Shown in pieces: positions 1-7,667 of a stretch of 22,985 nucleotides of DNA. Both the position numbers and the translations under genes were made by a program. The stretch spans positions 1 to 22,985 of the forward strand of contig MGXW01000096.1 of the NCBI GenBank assembly GCA_001801495.1, read 5' to 3'. Position 1 is the first letter of the stretch. Each line of letters starts with the position of its first letter. This DNA comes from Gammaproteobacteria bacterium RIFCSPHIGHO2_12_FULL_37_34 (GTDB lineage: Bacteria; Pseudomonadota; Gammaproteobacteria; DSM-16500). Below the pieces are notes generated by a model. It saw nothing but the letters and a program-made list of their open reading frames with translations, was not told where the DNA came from and searched no databases.

Positions 1-2
1 TT

Positions 3-1040
3 GTGAATTACAAATCAGCAGGTGTTGATATCGCAGCTGGAAATGAAGCGGTAAAGCGCATTAAACAATCGGTTGAAAGCACGTTTTCTCGAGAAGTGTT
101 GACGGGAATTGGTAGTTTTGGCGCTATGTTTGATTTGAAGCCGCTTATAAAAGGGTATCGTCATCCCGTTTTAGTACAAAGCATTGATGGTGTTGGCACT
201 AAAATGATGGTGGCTAGTAGGATGCAAAAATTTGATACGATTGGTATTGATTTAGTAAGTGCGACGACCAATGATATCGTTGTGCTTGGTGCAAAGCCTT
301 TGACATTACTCGATTACATTGCTAATGATAAGCTAAACCCCGCGGTGATTGAGACTATTGTTCAAGGCATGGTTACTGCTTGTCGTGAAAATAATATTTC
401 TTTGGTAGGTGGTGAAACAGCAGAAATGCCAGGTACATATCTGCCTGGTGAACATGATTTAGTTGGAGTGATTACAGGTGTGGTTGAAAAAGAAGAAGCG
501 ATTTTAGGGGATAAAATTACAGTTGGTGATACTATCGTTGCTTTTCCTTCTAGTGGGTTGCATACCAATGGTTATTCTTTAGCACGCAAATTATTTTTTG
601 ATGTGGGTGGTTATAACGTGGATTCACACTTACCCGAATTGAGACAATCAATAGGAGAAGAATTATTAATACCACATCTTAACTATACGCAGCCCGTTTT
701 ACATTTATTATCAAAAAAAATACCAATTAAAGGCATGGCACATATTACAGGCGGCGGGTTATTAGAAAATATTCCTAGAATTTTACCGATTCATTGTGCA
801 GTTGACATTCGTAAACAAGCTTGTCCTCTGTTACCTATTTTTCAGGTATTGTGTACATTGGGCCATCTATCAGATCAAGAAGCATATCGTGTATTTAATA
901 TGGGAGTAGGGCTCATTATCATCATAGCGGCTGAATATGTTTCGGCTATGCACGCAGCCTTGAGTAACCATTTTCCAAAATTTCCGTTGTATGAAATAGG
1001 TCAAGTGGTCAGCGGATCACAACAAGTGAGGTTAGTCTAG
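3..1040 (+). CDS. purM: Phosphoribosylformylglycinamidine cyclo-ligase (AIR synthetase)
   Basis: PurM closes the imidazole ring, converting FGAM and ATP to AIR in the fifth step of cytosolic purine synthesis. The 345 residues match the usual length. The N-terminal KSAGVDIAAGNE start motif, DGVGTK at about 62-67, the ATP-binding VGGETAEMPG at about 135-144 and the late HITGGGLLENIPR are all classic PurM signatures. The start is GTG at 3; it overlaps a TGA at 4-6 in another frame, so an upstream gene, plausibly purL, probably ends there and is translationally coupled. Only two bases precede the start, so a longer N-terminus cannot be strictly excluded, but the protein already begins where PurM normally begins. 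The stop TAG shares one base with the GTG of the next gene. The SSGLHTNGYSLAR stretch recalls PurM of non-enteric bacteria more than the E. coli protein. Confidence 0.96.
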   Translation: MNYKSAGVDIAAGNEAVKRIKQSVESTFSREVLTGIGSFGAMFDLKPLIKGYRHPVLVQSIDGVGTKMMVASRMQKFDTIGIDLVSATTNDIVVLGAKPLTLLDYIANDKLNPAVIETIVQGMVTACRENNISLVGGETAEMPGTYLPGEHDLVGVITGVVEKEEAILGDKITVGDTIVAFPSSGLHTNGYSLARKLFFDVGGYNVDSHLPELRQSIGEELLIPHLNYTQPVLHLLSKKIPIKGMAHITGGGLLENIPRILPIHCAVDIRKQACPLLPIFQVLCTLGHLSDQEAYRVFNMGVGLIIIIAAEYVSAMHAALSNHFPKFPLYEIGQVVSGSQQVRLV

Positions 1041-2287
1041 TGCGTATTGCTATCATTCAGTTTCCAGGCTCCAATTGCGAACGTGAAACCATACTTGCTG
1101 TGAAACGTGCTGGTATGGAACCTATTTCTTTTTTATGGAATGAACCGCATGAACAATTAAATGAGATGGATGGCTTTATTATTGTGGGCGGATTTTCTTA
1201 TGAAGATCGTTCACGCGCGGGTATCATTGCAGCACTTGATCCTATCATGCAAGCCATTAAAATACAAAGTGAACGAGGAAAACCCATATTAGGTATTTGT
1301 AATGGTGCTCAAATTTTAGTAGAGACTGGACTTGTTCCGGGGTTGGAAAATAATAAATTAGCAATGGCACTCACTGAAAATAAACGCATGGTTAATGGTA
1401 AAGTGCTTGGTACAGGTTATTACAATGCTTGGATACACATGCGCTTGTCGCATGATTATCAACGAAATGCCTTCACTCGGCATTTGAATCCTAAGAGCAT
1501 TCTGCATGTTCCTGTGGCACACGCCGAAGGGCGTTTTGTGATATCAGAAGCTTTATGGCAGGAAATCGAAGTACAAGGACAATCTGTTTTTCAATATTGC
1601 GATGCTGAAGGAAATATTATTGACCATTTTCCAGTAAACCCTAATGGTTCATTACATAATATTGCGGCGATATCTAATAAAGCAGGTAATGTGATCGCGA
1701 TTATGCCGCATCCTGAGCGCACGTTAAATGGCGATCCTATTTTTCAATCGATGCGTGATTATATCGCTGAAAACCGTATCGAAAAAACAATTCCACTTTA
1801 TTATTATCCACGCCAAACAAATATCACTGCTTATCGTAAACTATCCGATGTCTATGAATGTGTGGTGCAATTAATCATTACAGATAATCATGCTTTGACT
1901 GTACAACATACATTGCAACAATTAGGTATACCAGTTACAGTCAAGCGCCAAATCCATTGGGAAATTTCTTGTGATGCGCAAGATCAACTAGCAAAAATTA
2001 AAAACAGTGGTGTTTTATACAATAATAGAAAAGAAGTGGAAATTAATCCTAGCACATTAAAATCTACTTCATCATTTTTAGTGCGTGCCAAAGAGGATTG
2101 GGTGGGGCAACAAAAATTACAAAGTTTGCAAAATCATTTTCAAGCTAATGAATTACGTTCCATTTCTCATGGTATGTTGTGGCATTTTAGTTGTAAAGAC
2201 GCTAACATAACTGATGTGATACGTGATATCTTAAACACACATATTATTGCCAACCCATATGCCCATGACTGCTATCAATACAACTAA
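1040..2287 (+). CDS. purQ: FGAM synthase glutaminase subunit PurQ with C-terminal tandem PurS-like extension
   Basis: Residues 1-245 are a class I glutamine amidotransferase of the PurQ type. PurQ frees ammonia from glutamine for PurL, which makes FGAM from FGAR. The start IIQFPGSNCERE, the nucleophile Cys87 in GICNGAQ and the His224/Glu226 pair in MPHPER complete the triad. Ordinary PurQ is about 220-260 residues; this one has 415. The extra part reads as two PurS-like units, about 271-336 and 343-415. The second has the PurS-style order of a helix, a strand around SISHGMLWHF, a second helix and a final ANPYAHDCYQY resembling the PurS tail (LANTVIEDYRYEV). PurS bridges PurQ and small PurL. 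The GTG start shares one base with the purM stop. The gene overlaps purC by about 23-29 nt. The PurQ assignment is firm; the PurS assignment rests on alignment by eye, and relation to the N-terminal domain of large PurL, itself a PurS-dimer mimic, is an alternative. Confidence 0.9.
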   Translation: MRIAIIQFPGSNCERETILAVKRAGMEPISFLWNEPHEQLNEMDGFIIVGGFSYEDRSRAGIIAALDPIMQAIKIQSERGKPILGICNGAQILVETGLVPGLENNKLAMALTENKRMVNGKVLGTGYYNAWIHMRLSHDYQRNAFTRHLNPKSILHVPVAHAEGRFVISEALWQEIEVQGQSVFQYCDAEGNIIDHFPVNPNGSLHNIAAISNKAGNVIAIMPHPERTLNGDPIFQSMRDYIAENRIEKTIPLYYYPRQTNITAYRKLSDVYECVVQLIITDNHALTVQHTLQQLGIPVTVKRQIHWEISCDAQDQLAKIKNSGVLYNNRKEVEINPSTLKSTSSFLVRAKEDWVGQQKLQSLQNHFQANELRSISHGMLWHFSCKDANITDVIRDILNTHIIANPYAHDCYQYN

Positions 2288-3254
2288 CGATTATCTTACT
2301 TTTATTCGCAATGCTTTACCTTATTGCCTAACTGAAACCGAATTTTCCTTTGGTAAAAAATATCGAGGTAAAGTACGTGATACCTATGATTTAGGTGATC
2401 AACTGATGTTGATTACAACCGATCGATTAAGCGCATTTGATCGTATGCTTGCTGTTGTTCCTTTCAAAGGGCAGGTATTAAACTTAACGAGTGCTTGGTG
2501 GTTTGAACAAACAGCCGATATCATTCCTAATCATGTATTGACCATCCCTGATCCAAATGTCGTTATTGCTAAAAAATGCCAAGTGTTTCCTATTGAATTT
2601 GTGGTGCGTGGTTATATCACCGGCACAACGAATACCGCTTTATGGACGCAATATCAAAAAGGAATACGAGAATATTGTGGTATTCATTTTCCGGAAGGAT
2701 TACGTAAAAACCAATGCTTAGCGCAACCTGTGTTAACACCTACAACCAAAGATAAAAATCATGATAGACCCGTAAGCCCTGCTGATCTTATTGCACAAGG
2801 TTGGATGACGAAAGCAGATTGGGAAGAAACAAGCCAAGCTGCGCTTAAGCTTTTTCAATATGGTATGCAGATTGCTGCACAACATGGGTTAATTTTAGTA
2901 GATACCAAATATGAATTTGGTCGCGATAACGAAGGGAAAATTGTTGTGGTAGATGAAATGCACACACCAGATTCTAGCCGCTATTGGCTAGCAGCGAGTT
3001 ATGCAGAACGATTTGCCCAGGGAAAAGAGCCTGAAAACATTGATAAAGAATTTTTACGTTTGTGGTTTGCTGAACATTGCGATCCATACAACGATACCCT
3101 ATTACCTGATGCCCCACCTGATTTAATTGTGACATTAGCCTCACGCTATATTCAATTATATGAAATGATTACTGGTCATTGCTTTGTTTTTCCCAAGCAG
3201 GCGCAATCTATTACACAGCGCATTAAGCAGAATGTGGCGGGATATGTCATTTAA
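2265..3254 (+). CDS. purC: SAICAR synthetase, long (plant-like) form
   Basis: PurC joins aspartate to CAIR with ATP to give SAICAR. Signatures are GKVRDTYDL (about 35-43), TTDRLSAFDR (51-60), FVVRGYITGTT, LILVDTKYEFG and DEMHTPDSSRYW. I place the start at ATG 2265 (329 residues). ATG 2259 and TTG 2247 are in frame and no Shine-Dalgarno decides among them; any choice overlaps the end of the purQ gene. The common bacterial PurC has about 240 residues; this is the long form, and stretches such as EPENIDKEFLRLWF and AKKCQVFPIEFVVRGY closely resemble the plant enzyme as I remember it. Function is confident, ancestry is inference. Confidence 0.94.
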   Translation: MTAINTTNDYLTFIRNALPYCLTETEFSFGKKYRGKVRDTYDLGDQLMLITTDRLSAFDRMLAVVPFKGQVLNLTSAWWFEQTADIIPNHVLTIPDPNVVIAKKCQVFPIEFVVRGYITGTTNTALWTQYQKGIREYCGIHFPEGLRKNQCLAQPVLTPTTKDKNHDRPVSPADLIAQGWMTKADWEETSQAALKLFQYGMQIAAQHGLILVDTKYEFGRDNEGKIVVVDEMHTPDSSRYWLAASYAERFAQGKEPENIDKEFLRLWFAEHCDPYNDTLLPDAPPDLIVTLASRYIQLYEMITGHCFVFPKQAQSITQRIKQNVAGYVI

Positions 3255-3260
3255 CTATAC

Positions 3261-3273
3261 ATAAGAATCTTAT
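3261..3273. promoter_or_regulatory. Small perfect palindrome in the purC-purF gap
   Basis: ATAAGA and TCTTAT flank a single A, giving a perfect 13-base inverted repeat 56 bases before the purF start. It lies in the only substantial non-coding gap (75 bp) inside the purine cluster. It could be a regulator site or chance in AT-rich DNA; it does not match the PurR consensus I know. I saw no convincing -35/-10 pair in the gap. Confidence 0.25.
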
Positions 3274-3329
3274 TAGATAAATATGCTACTCATTTTGGTG
3301 AAAAATAAATTATTGAGGAATGTAAAATA

Positions 3330-4802
3330 ATGTGCGGTATCGTTGGCATTTATAGTCACACGCCTGTTGCAGCAGAGCTTTTTGAGAGCTTAATTCACTT
3401 ACAACATCGCGGACAAGATGCAGCTGGCATGTTAACCAGTGACGAACGTTTTTATACTAAACATGGACTTGGATTAGTAAAAGAAATTTTTGCACCACAC
3501 GATGTATTGGCATTGAAAGGTAATGTGGGAATTGCTCACACGCGTTATCCAACAGCTGGGGGATATAGTGAAACGGATATTCAACCGCTTTGGGTAGGAA
3601 GCCCTGTGGGAGTGGCAGTTGCACATAATGGTAATTTAGTAAATTATGAACAATTAGCAAATGAAATTCGTCTTCGTCAACATCATCATTTAAATACAGC
3701 GTTGGATTCGGAAGTTTTATTGCATATTTTTGCTGATCAATTGGCTACTGTTCATACTCATTTGGAGGAAGCCTCGTTTTTTGAGCAACTGTGTATTGCG
3801 ATAAAAAAAATTTATGATCAAGTGGAAGGGTCTTATTCAGTTGTGAGTGTCGTGATTGGCAAAGGGCTCATTGCGTTTCGTGATCCACATGGCATTCGGC
3901 CGCTTGTTTTTGGGGAGCGTAAACGCAATGATGGAGCAAGCGATTATATTTTTGCATCAGAAACAACTATGTTTTATGCATTAGGCTTTGAACCAAAAGG
4001 CGATATTCAGCCGGGTGAAGTGGTGTATGTTAGTCCACTTGGAACATTTTTTCGGCGTATCATGGAACAACAATCGTTCGCACCTTGTGCGTTCGAATAT
4101 GTTTATTTTGCTCGTCCCGATTCTACGATAAATGGTGTGAGTGTCTATCGTTCGCGATTACGCATGGGGCAAAATTTAGCGCGTCAATGGAAATTAAGCT
4201 ATCCTGATATCCTTCCTGATGTTGTAATACCTGCACCTTTTACGGCAAATACAGCTGCTTTGTCATTTGCGCACGAGTTGGGAGTTCGTTATTCTGAAGG
4301 ATTATATAAAAATCCATTTATTGGACGCACGTTTATTATGCCTAATCAAACAATGCGATCAAGAAGCGTTCGTTATAAATTAACACCGCAAAAAACGGAA
4401 ATCGAAAATAAAAACGTTTTAATTGTTGATGATAGTATTGTACGAGGAACCACTTCACGTGAAATTGTAAAAATGGTGCGTGAATTTGGGGCAAAAGAAA
4501 TTTATTTTGTTTCCACTTGCCCACCCATTAAAAATCCCTGTTTTTATGGTATTGATATTCCATCTCGTAAAGAATTAATTGCTGCTCATTGCAATGAAGA
4601 AGAAATTCGTCATTATTTAAACGTCGATCGTTTATTATACCAAACGCAGGAAGATTTAGTGGAAGCCATTACACGTCGTGGCGAACATCAAATTAAACGC
4701 CCTTGTATGGCATGTATGGATGGAGTATACGTGTGTGGTGATATCACCGAAGATAAAATACAGGAATTGGAACAAAAAAGAGAATCAGAGAGAAGTAAAT
4801 GA
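3330..4802 (+). CDS. purF: Amidophosphoribosyltransferase
   Basis: PurF makes phosphoribosylamine from PRPP and glutamine, the committed step of purine synthesis. The protein has 490 residues, close to the E. coli length of 505. The N-terminal Ntn glutaminase starts MCGIVGIYSH; Cys2 becomes the nucleophile after Met removal. LQHRGQDAAG, HTRYPTAG and AHNGNLVNY line the glutamine site. The C-terminal phosphoribosyltransferase domain carries the PRPP loop VLIVDDSIVRGTT at about 362-375, and RPCMACMDGVYVCGD is near the end. The Shine-Dalgarno GAGGAA (3315-3320) stands nine bases before ATG, the clearest of the purine cluster. The stop overlaps the purD start as ATGA. Since purF follows a 75-bp gap it may have extra transcriptional control. 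No propeptide is seen. Confidence 0.97.
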   Translation: MCGIVGIYSHTPVAAELFESLIHLQHRGQDAAGMLTSDERFYTKHGLGLVKEIFAPHDVLALKGNVGIAHTRYPTAGGYSETDIQPLWVGSPVGVAVAHNGNLVNYEQLANEIRLRQHHHLNTALDSEVLLHIFADQLATVHTHLEEASFFEQLCIAIKKIYDQVEGSYSVVSVVIGKGLIAFRDPHGIRPLVFGERKRNDGASDYIFASETTMFYALGFEPKGDIQPGEVVYVSPLGTFFRRIMEQQSFAPCAFEYVYFARPDSTINGVSVYRSRLRMGQNLARQWKLSYPDILPDVVIPAPFTANTAALSFAHELGVRYSEGLYKNPFIGRTFIMPNQTMRSRSVRYKLTPQKTEIENKNVLIVDDSIVRGTTSREIVKMVREFGAKEIYFVSTCPPIKNPCFYGIDIPSRKELIAAHCNEEEIRHYLNVDRLLYQTQEDLVEAITRRGEHQIKRPCMACMDGVYVCGDITEDKIQELEQKRESERSK

Positions 4803-6115
4803 ACATTTTAATCATTGGATCCGCTGCACGTGAGCATGCGATAGCAAGTGCATTAAAGCGCTCGCCACAACAACCTAATTTGTGCTGTTATGGTAGTGCA
4901 ATTAATCCTGGTATTAAACAGATGACAACCCATTATCATGTTGGTCCTCTTACTGATGTAGATGCTATTGTGAATCTCGCTAAAGAATGGGAGGTGGGTC
5001 TTGCTGTGATTGGTCCTGAAGCACCACTTTCAAAAGGGTTGGCCGATCAATTATGGCAAGCACTCATTCCAACGATTGGTCCGAAGAAACGACTTGCTCA
5101 GATTGAAACAAGCAAAAGTTTTGCTCGTCATTTAATGCAACAATATCATATTCCTGGTTTGCCGCGTTATCGACAATTTTCTGATATGAATGGAGTAGAG
5201 AAATTTCTAAAAGAATTAGGTGAGAATCATTATGTAGTAAAAGCTAATGGTTTAATGGATGGGAAAGGTGTGAAAGTAGCTGGCGATCATTTGCATTTTT
5301 TTCAAGAAGCTCTTGCTTATTGCCACGACATTTTTACTTTAGGGCAAACAATTGTGATTGAAGAAAAACTAATTGGCCAAGAATTTTCGCTCATGTGTTT
5401 CTGTGATGGTAAACAAGTGGTGCCCATGCCGATTGTTCAAGATCATAAGCGCGCATTTATTGATGATAAAGGGCCAAACACTGGTGGAATGGGTAGTTAT
5501 TCTGATGTGGATCACAGCTTACCTTTTTTGTCTGAAGAAGATGTGCAACAAGCAAAACAGATCAATCAAGCGGTTATTCATGCGTTATCAACCGAATTAA
5601 GTGATAAATATATTGGTATTTTATATGGCAGTTTTATTGCAACATGTGATGGAATTTATGTCATCGAATTTAATGCACGTTTTGGTGACCCTGAAGCATT
5701 GAATGTGCTTACTATTTTAGAATCAGATTTTGTTGCAATTTGTCAGGCGATGGTGACAGAAGATTTATCATCTACCCAAGTTCGATTTTTACATCAAGCG
5801 ACAGTTTGTAAATATGCTGTACCTAATGGGTATCCTGATACACCAATAAAAAATGTAGCAATTGATATTGCTGCAGTTAAAAATAAAACGAGATTATATT
5901 TAGCCTCCGTTAATGCAATAGATGGTAAAATCATGGCAACTGGTTCACGTACAGCAGCTTATGTCGGTGTAGCAGATTCTATATCTGCCGCAGAAGAAAT
6001 TGCTGAAAGAGAAATCCGTGCTATTACGGGACCTTTATTTCACCGGGAAGATATTGGGACAGATAAGCTCATTTGGCGGCGTGTAGATGAGATGCGTAGG
6101 TTGCGAGCAACATGA
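4799..6115 (+). CDS. purD: Phosphoribosylamine-glycine ligase (GAR synthetase)
   Basis: PurD is an ATP-grasp enzyme that joins glycine to phosphoribosylamine, the unstable PurF product. The 438 residues fit the family. The motifs VIGPEAPLSKGL, VVKANGLMDGKGV, DHKRAF, GPNTGGMGSYS and IEFNARFGDPEALNV cover the ATP and glycine sites. The start overlaps the purF stop by four bases (ATGA), and the stop overlaps purN the same way, so the three are probably translated together. Two oddities: the N-terminal GGREHA signature reads GSAAREHA, with both glycines replaced by alanine, and the C-terminal end (GPLFHREDIGT, then RRVDEM) resembles what I recall of archaeal-type PurD more than the enterobacterial form. 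Both are consistent with an active enzyme. Confidence 0.96.
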   Translation: MNILIIGSAAREHAIASALKRSPQQPNLCCYGSAINPGIKQMTTHYHVGPLTDVDAIVNLAKEWEVGLAVIGPEAPLSKGLADQLWQALIPTIGPKKRLAQIETSKSFARHLMQQYHIPGLPRYRQFSDMNGVEKFLKELGENHYVVKANGLMDGKGVKVAGDHLHFFQEALAYCHDIFTLGQTIVIEEKLIGQEFSLMCFCDGKQVVPMPIVQDHKRAFIDDKGPNTGGMGSYSDVDHSLPFLSEEDVQQAKQINQAVIHALSTELSDKYIGILYGSFIATCDGIYVIEFNARFGDPEALNVLTILESDFVAICQAMVTEDLSSTQVRFLHQATVCKYAVPNGYPDTPIKNVAIDIAAVKNKTRLYLASVNAIDGKIMATGSRTAAYVGVADSISAAEEIAEREIRAITGPLFHREDIGTDKLIWRRVDEMRRLRAT

Positions 6116-6684
6116 CATGTTTAGGCATTTTAGGTTCTACCCGTGGTACGGTGATGCATGCAGTTTATTCTGCGATTGAACAAAGAAAATTACCAGCAAC
6201 GATTGGCATTGTCATTAGTAACAAACCAAATGCAGTGATTTTAGAGCGTGCTAAAACACTTCAGTTACCAGCACAATTTATCGATCCAGCGGGATTGACT
6301 CGCGATGCTTATGATCAGCAAGTGACTATTTGTTTGCAACAGCATCATGTAGATTTTATCGTTCTGATTGGTTATATGCGCATTTTATCCCATGATTTTG
6401 TTGAAAAATGGCATCACAAAATCATTAATGTTCACCCTTCTTTGCTTCCTCTTTTTGCTGGAAAAATGGATTTGGATGTGCATCGTGCTGTGCTTGCTGC
6501 TCGCAGTCAAGAAACAGGTTGCACGGTGCATTATGTTACCGACGATATTGATGCCGGTCCTATTCTTTTACAAAAAAGATGTATTGTTTTAAAAGAGGAT
6601 ACACCAGAGCGTTTAAAAGAACGTGTACAAGCGTTAGAAGGGCAAGCCTTGGTTGAGGTGCTCGCTCAATTGTGTGTAAGCTAA
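6112..6684 (+). CDS. purN: Phosphoribosylglycinamide formyltransferase (GART)
   Basis: PurN transfers the formyl group of 10-formyl-THF to GAR, giving FGAR. The 190 residues form a single formyltransferase domain of usual size. The catalytic set Asn106, His108 (in INVHPSLLP) and Asp144 (in YVTDDIDAGP) falls at the same numbers as in E. coli PurN. The substrate loop reads FAGKMDLDVHRAVL, where the common form is FPGxxTHRRAL, a moderate variation. The start is ATGA-overlapped with purD. It is the last gene of the purine block; the next gene lies 77 bp on behind its own promoter, and I saw no clear hairpin terminator in that gap. Confidence 0.95.
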   Translation: MTCLGILGSTRGTVMHAVYSAIEQRKLPATIGIVISNKPNAVILERAKTLQLPAQFIDPAGLTRDAYDQQVTICLQQHHVDFIVLIGYMRILSHDFVEKWHHKIINVHPSLLPLFAGKMDLDVHRAVLAARSQETGCTVHYVTDDIDAGPILLQKRCIVLKEDTPERLKERVQALEGQALVEVLAQLCVS

Positions 6685-6700
6685 TCATTATTTGTTAGTT

Positions 6701-6729
6701 TTGCTATCTTTATAAAGAAAGTATATAAT
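6701..6729 (+). promoter_or_regulatory. Sigma-70-type promoter for the vapBC module
   Basis: TTGCTA (6701-6706) and a perfect TATAAT (6724-6729) are 17 bases apart, the optimal spacing. The site lies between purN and the antitoxin gene, 33 bases before its ATG, with a GAGG ribosome site in between. This is the best -10 box I found in the window. Confidence 0.6.
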
Positions 6730-6761
6730 AATAAAGAATAAAGAATAGATGAGGTAAAGCC

Positions 6762-7013
6762 ATGATAAATATAAAACATCCAGAGGCAGACAGATTAGCT
6801 AGAATTTTAGCTAAACAAACAGGGGATACAATCACCGAAGTTGTTATTGAGGCTTTACAAGAGAAATTATTACGCGAACAAGGAAAGCGTTTTCCTAGCG
6901 AATTAAAAGAAGATTTATTAAAAATTAGCGAGCGTTGTGCCGCACTTCCTGATGACGACAAACGTTCTCCAGATGAAATACTAGGTTATGATTCTCATGG
7001 ATTACCGAAATAG
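6762..7013 (+). CDS. vapB: VapB-like antitoxin (PSK / Rv0623-type)
   Basis: An 83-residue protein that starts with INIKHPEADRLARILA, followed by TGDTITEVVIEAL, the sequence pattern of the PSK/Rv0623-type VapB antitoxins. The N-terminal half should be the dimeric DNA-binding part that represses its own promoter; the acidic, flexible C-terminal tail (LPDDDKRSPDEILGYD) should bind and block the toxin. A GAGG ribosome site stands nine bases before ATG. The toxin gene follows within eight bases. The family call is confident from motif and partner; DNA binding is inferred. Confidence 0.87.
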   Translation: MINIKHPEADRLARILAKQTGDTITEVVIEALQEKLLREQGKRFPSELKEDLLKISERCAALPDDDKRSPDEILGYDSHGLPK

Positions 7014-7021
7014 GATTGAGT

Positions 7022-7417
7022 ATGGTGATTGATACTTCAGCTGTTTTAGCTATTTTATTAGGTGAACAAGAGGCTGCGATTTTTGTGGAGCTGATTACGA
7101 AGGATGTAAGGCGACTGCTTTCTGCAAGTACTGCTTTAGAATTAATGATTGTGATCGAAGCAAGAAAAGGGGAAGCAGGTGGTCGGGAACTTGATTTGTT
7201 TTTACATCGAGCCAAAATAGATATTGTGCCTTTTGATAGTGATCAAGCAGAAATCGCAAGGCATGCGTGGCGTCAATATGGCAAAAATAATCATGCGGCT
7301 GGATTAAATTTTGGTGATTGTTTTTCTTACGCTCTAGCTAAAAGTTCAGGCGAACCTTTGCTATTTAAGGGAAAGGATTTTACCCAAACCGATTTAGAAT
7401 GTGTAAAATGGGTGTGA
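7022..7417 (+). CDS. vapC: VapC-like PIN-domain ribonuclease toxin
   Basis: A 131-residue single PIN domain. The four acidic residues expected in the metal site are present: Asp4 in MVIDTSA, Glu40 in STALELMIV, Asp99 in NFGDCFSYALA and Asp119 in FKGKDF. VapC toxins are Mg-dependent RNases that often cut tRNA or rRNA loops; the target here cannot be read from sequence. I chose ATG 7022 because family members begin exactly with MVIDTS; an in-frame TTG at 7016 would add two residues. The gene follows the antitoxin stop by eight bases, with AGGA at 7012-7015 as ribosome site. The catalytic set is intact, so it is probably functional and restrained by VapB. Confidence 0.9.
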   Translation: MVIDTSAVLAILLGEQEAAIFVELITKDVRRLLSASTALELMIVIEARKGEAGGRELDLFLHRAKIDIVPFDSDQAEIARHAWRQYGKNNHAAGLNFGDCFSYALAKSSGEPLLFKGKDFTQTDLECVKWV

Positions 7418-7494
7418 TTTAAATTCTTAGTTACCATATTGCTTGATAATTTGTCGCTGGCGCGAAATTAATATTTTATGATCAAGCTTGGTTT

Positions 7495-7537
7495 GTCATT
7501 GCGAACCCCACGTTTTTTGTGGGGTGAAGCAATCCAG
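7495..7537. repeat. Palindromic dispersed-repeat-like element
   Basis: GTCATTGCGA begins and GAAGCAATCCAG ends this 43-base unit. Inside, ACCCCAC (7505-7511) and GTGGGGT (7519-7525) form a perfect 7-bp stem around a seven-base loop; ATTGC (7498-7502) and GCAAT (7529-7533) add an outer stem. The outer words resemble the TCATTGCGA...GAAGCAATCC dispersed repeats I know from many proteobacterial genomes, including intracellular ones. Only one copy lies in this window, so repeat status is inferred from family resemblance. Confidence 0.55.
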
Positions 7538-7550
7538 AAAAGCTGCTAAA

Positions 7551-7667
7551 TTATAGCAATGTTTCATACAAATCTAACCAGTCTGGATTCATGCTTTCAA
7601 TAAGAGCTATTTTCTTTTTTCTAGAACCTGCTTTGATTTGCTTTTCCCGTTCGATGGCACTTAGCAT
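7551..7667 (-). pseudogene. C-terminal remnant of a GIY-YIG nuclease-family gene
   Basis: Read on the minus strand, 38 codons from ATG 7667 to TAA 7551 give AIEREKQIKAGSRKKKIALI followed by ESMNPDWLDLY, the characteristic end of small GIY-YIG nuclease-like proteins (usually about 80-100 residues). The GIY-YIG catalytic half is missing: the frame upstream does not continue with a recognisable domain and meets a stop near 7696. I conclude that it is a truncated relic. A programmed separate peptide is unlikely. It sits next to the palindromic repeat, which suggests decay of a small mobile or repeat-associated unit. Confidence 0.7.

Noticed and set aside
362..568. Antisense open frame inside purM
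   Set aside because: It lies wholly in a strongly conserved gene on the other strand and has no protein-family features.
5373..5600. Open frame within purD on the same strand
   Set aside because: It is a shifted-frame shadow of the conserved ATP-grasp region, with no recognisable domain.
7441..7487. Inverted repeat GCTTGAT ... ATCAAGC after vapC as a terminator
   Set aside because: The loop would be 33 bases and no T run follows; too weak for a terminator call.
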